From Pseudomonadota bacterium (GTDB taxonomy: Bacteria; Pseudomonadota; Alphaproteobacteria; Rhizobiales; Rhizobiaceae): 5,967 nt of DNA. Below are positions 5,377-5,967 of this stretch, piece by piece; the first letter of the stretch is position 1, and each line of letters starts with the position of its first letter. The notes under the pieces were generated by a model. It worked only from the letters and a program-made list of their open reading frames with translations, was not told the origin of the DNA and searched no databases. Location: positions 1-5,967 of the forward strand of contig JAEYXI010000456.1 of the NCBI GenBank assembly GCA_023428515.1, written 5' to 3'. A program made the position numbers and the translations under genes.

Positions 5377-5967
5377 ATGGCTGTCAGAGTTGCAATCAAC
5401 GGATTTGGCCGCATCGGCCGCAACATCGTGCGCGCGATCTACGAGTCCGGACGCAAGGACATCGACGTGGTCGCCGTCAACGACCTCGGCCCGGTCGAGA
5501 CTAACGCGCACCTGCTGCGTTACGACAGCGTGCATGGCCGCTTCCCGCATGACGTGAAGGTCGAGGGCGACGCGATCTCCATCGGCAAGGAGAAATTCAA
5601 GGTCACCGCGATCAAGGATCCCGCCCAGCTGCCCTGGAAGGATCTCGGCGTCGACATCGCGCTCGAATGCACCGGCATCTTCACCGCCCGCGACAAGGCC
5701 GCCGCGCACCTGACCGCCGGCGCCAAGAAGGTGATCGTCTCGGCGCCTGCCGACGGCGCCGACTACACCGTCGTCTACGGCATCAACCACGACAAGCTGA
5801 CGAAGGATCATGTCGTCATCTCGAACGGCTCCTGCACCACCAACTGCCTGGCGCCCATGGCCAAGGTGATGAACGACAGCTTCGGGCTCGAAAAGGGAAT
5901 GATGACCACCATCCATTCCTATACGGGCGACCAGCCGACGCTCGATACCATGCACAAGGACCTCTAC
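5377..5967 (+). CDS. gap: Type I glyceraldehyde-3-phosphate dehydrogenase, N-terminal part
   Basis: This reading frame is open from the ATG to the last base of the window, giving 197 whole codons out of an expected 335 or so; the 3' end lies outside. The enzyme oxidises glyceraldehyde-3-phosphate with phosphate and NAD(P)+ to 1,3-bisphosphoglycerate in glycolysis, or the reverse in gluconeogenesis or carbon fixation. Visible are the Rossmann dinucleotide motif VAINGFGRIGRN (5-16), AVNDLG (33-38), LLRYDSVHGRF (46-56), ECTGIF (97-102), KKVIVSAPADGAD (117-129), the active site SNGSCTTNCLAP (149-160) with catalytic Cys153, and TTIHSYTGDQ with the catalytic His180. The SNG in place of the more common SNA before the active Cys is, from memory, frequent in alphaproteobacterial forms. 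It follows tkt in the same direction after 154 bp and probably has its own promoter. In rhizobia pgk often follows, which cannot be checked here. Confidence 0.96.
   Translation, partial: MAVRVAINGFGRIGRNIVRAIYESGRKDIDVVAVNDLGPVETNAHLLRYDSVHGRFPHDVKVEGDAISIGKEKFKVTAIKDPAQLPWKDLGVDIALECTGIFTARDKAAAHLTAGAKKVIVSAPADGADYTVVYGINHDKLTKDHVVISNGSCTTNCLAPMAKVMNDSFGLEKGMMTTIHSYTGDQPTLDTMHKDLY

Noticed and set aside
5149..5955. A 268-codon minus-strand open frame over gap
   Set aside because: It is antisense to an unmistakable GAPDH frame; a reverse-frame artefact of GC-rich codon use.

Overview
The window reads as an ordinary chromosomal stretch of a high-GC alphaproteobacterium, most likely a rhizobial-type member of the Hyphomicrobiales (Mesorhizobium/Phyllobacteriaceae-like). 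This rests on protein character (an RpoH tail, a DUF4164-ZapA pair, a GAPDH with an SNGSCTTNC active site), strong GC bias at third codon positions, and gene order (tkt followed by gap). The genus is an inference from sequence character only. I see no mobile element, CRISPR array, tRNA, rRNA or phage gene, and no clearly novel multi-gene system.

Layout. (1) Bases 1-173 are the 3' end of an rpoH-type heat-shock sigma factor on the + strand. It converges on a two-gene minus-strand cell-division operon, and a symmetrical hairpin between them (195-226) looks like a shared bidirectional terminator. (2) Bases 245-890 (minus) hold a small coiled-coil DUF4164 protein, resembling the ZapA-upstream protein ZauP, followed 4 bp later by zapA. 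A candidate promoter lies at 954-983. (3) Bases 1080-2072 (minus) encode an aldo/keto reductase and 2171-3067 (plus) a LysR-type regulator. They are divergent across 98 bp, the usual arrangement of a LysR regulator with its target. The spacer holds two near-identical tandem copies of a 19-20 nt motif set 31 bp apart, which I read as candidate operator sites. (4) Bases 3171-5222 (plus) encode a complete transketolase. (5) After a 154-bp spacer with several hairpins, an AT-rich tract and a possible promoter, 5377-5967 encode the first 197 residues of glyceraldehyde-3-phosphate dehydrogenase, cut off by the window end.

How the parts work together. ZauP-like protein and ZapA would act together on the FtsZ ring. 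Transketolase and GAPDH are linked metabolically, since transketolase produces glyceraldehyde-3-phosphate, which GAPDH oxidises. The reductase-LysR pair looks like a small self-contained regulatory cassette sitting between the cell-division genes and the central-carbon genes. No intergenic stretch exceeds about 190 bp, so there is no long unexplained gap. The points most worth a second look are the tandem operator-like repeat, the loss of the canonical catalytic His in the reductase, and the structured tkt-gap spacer.
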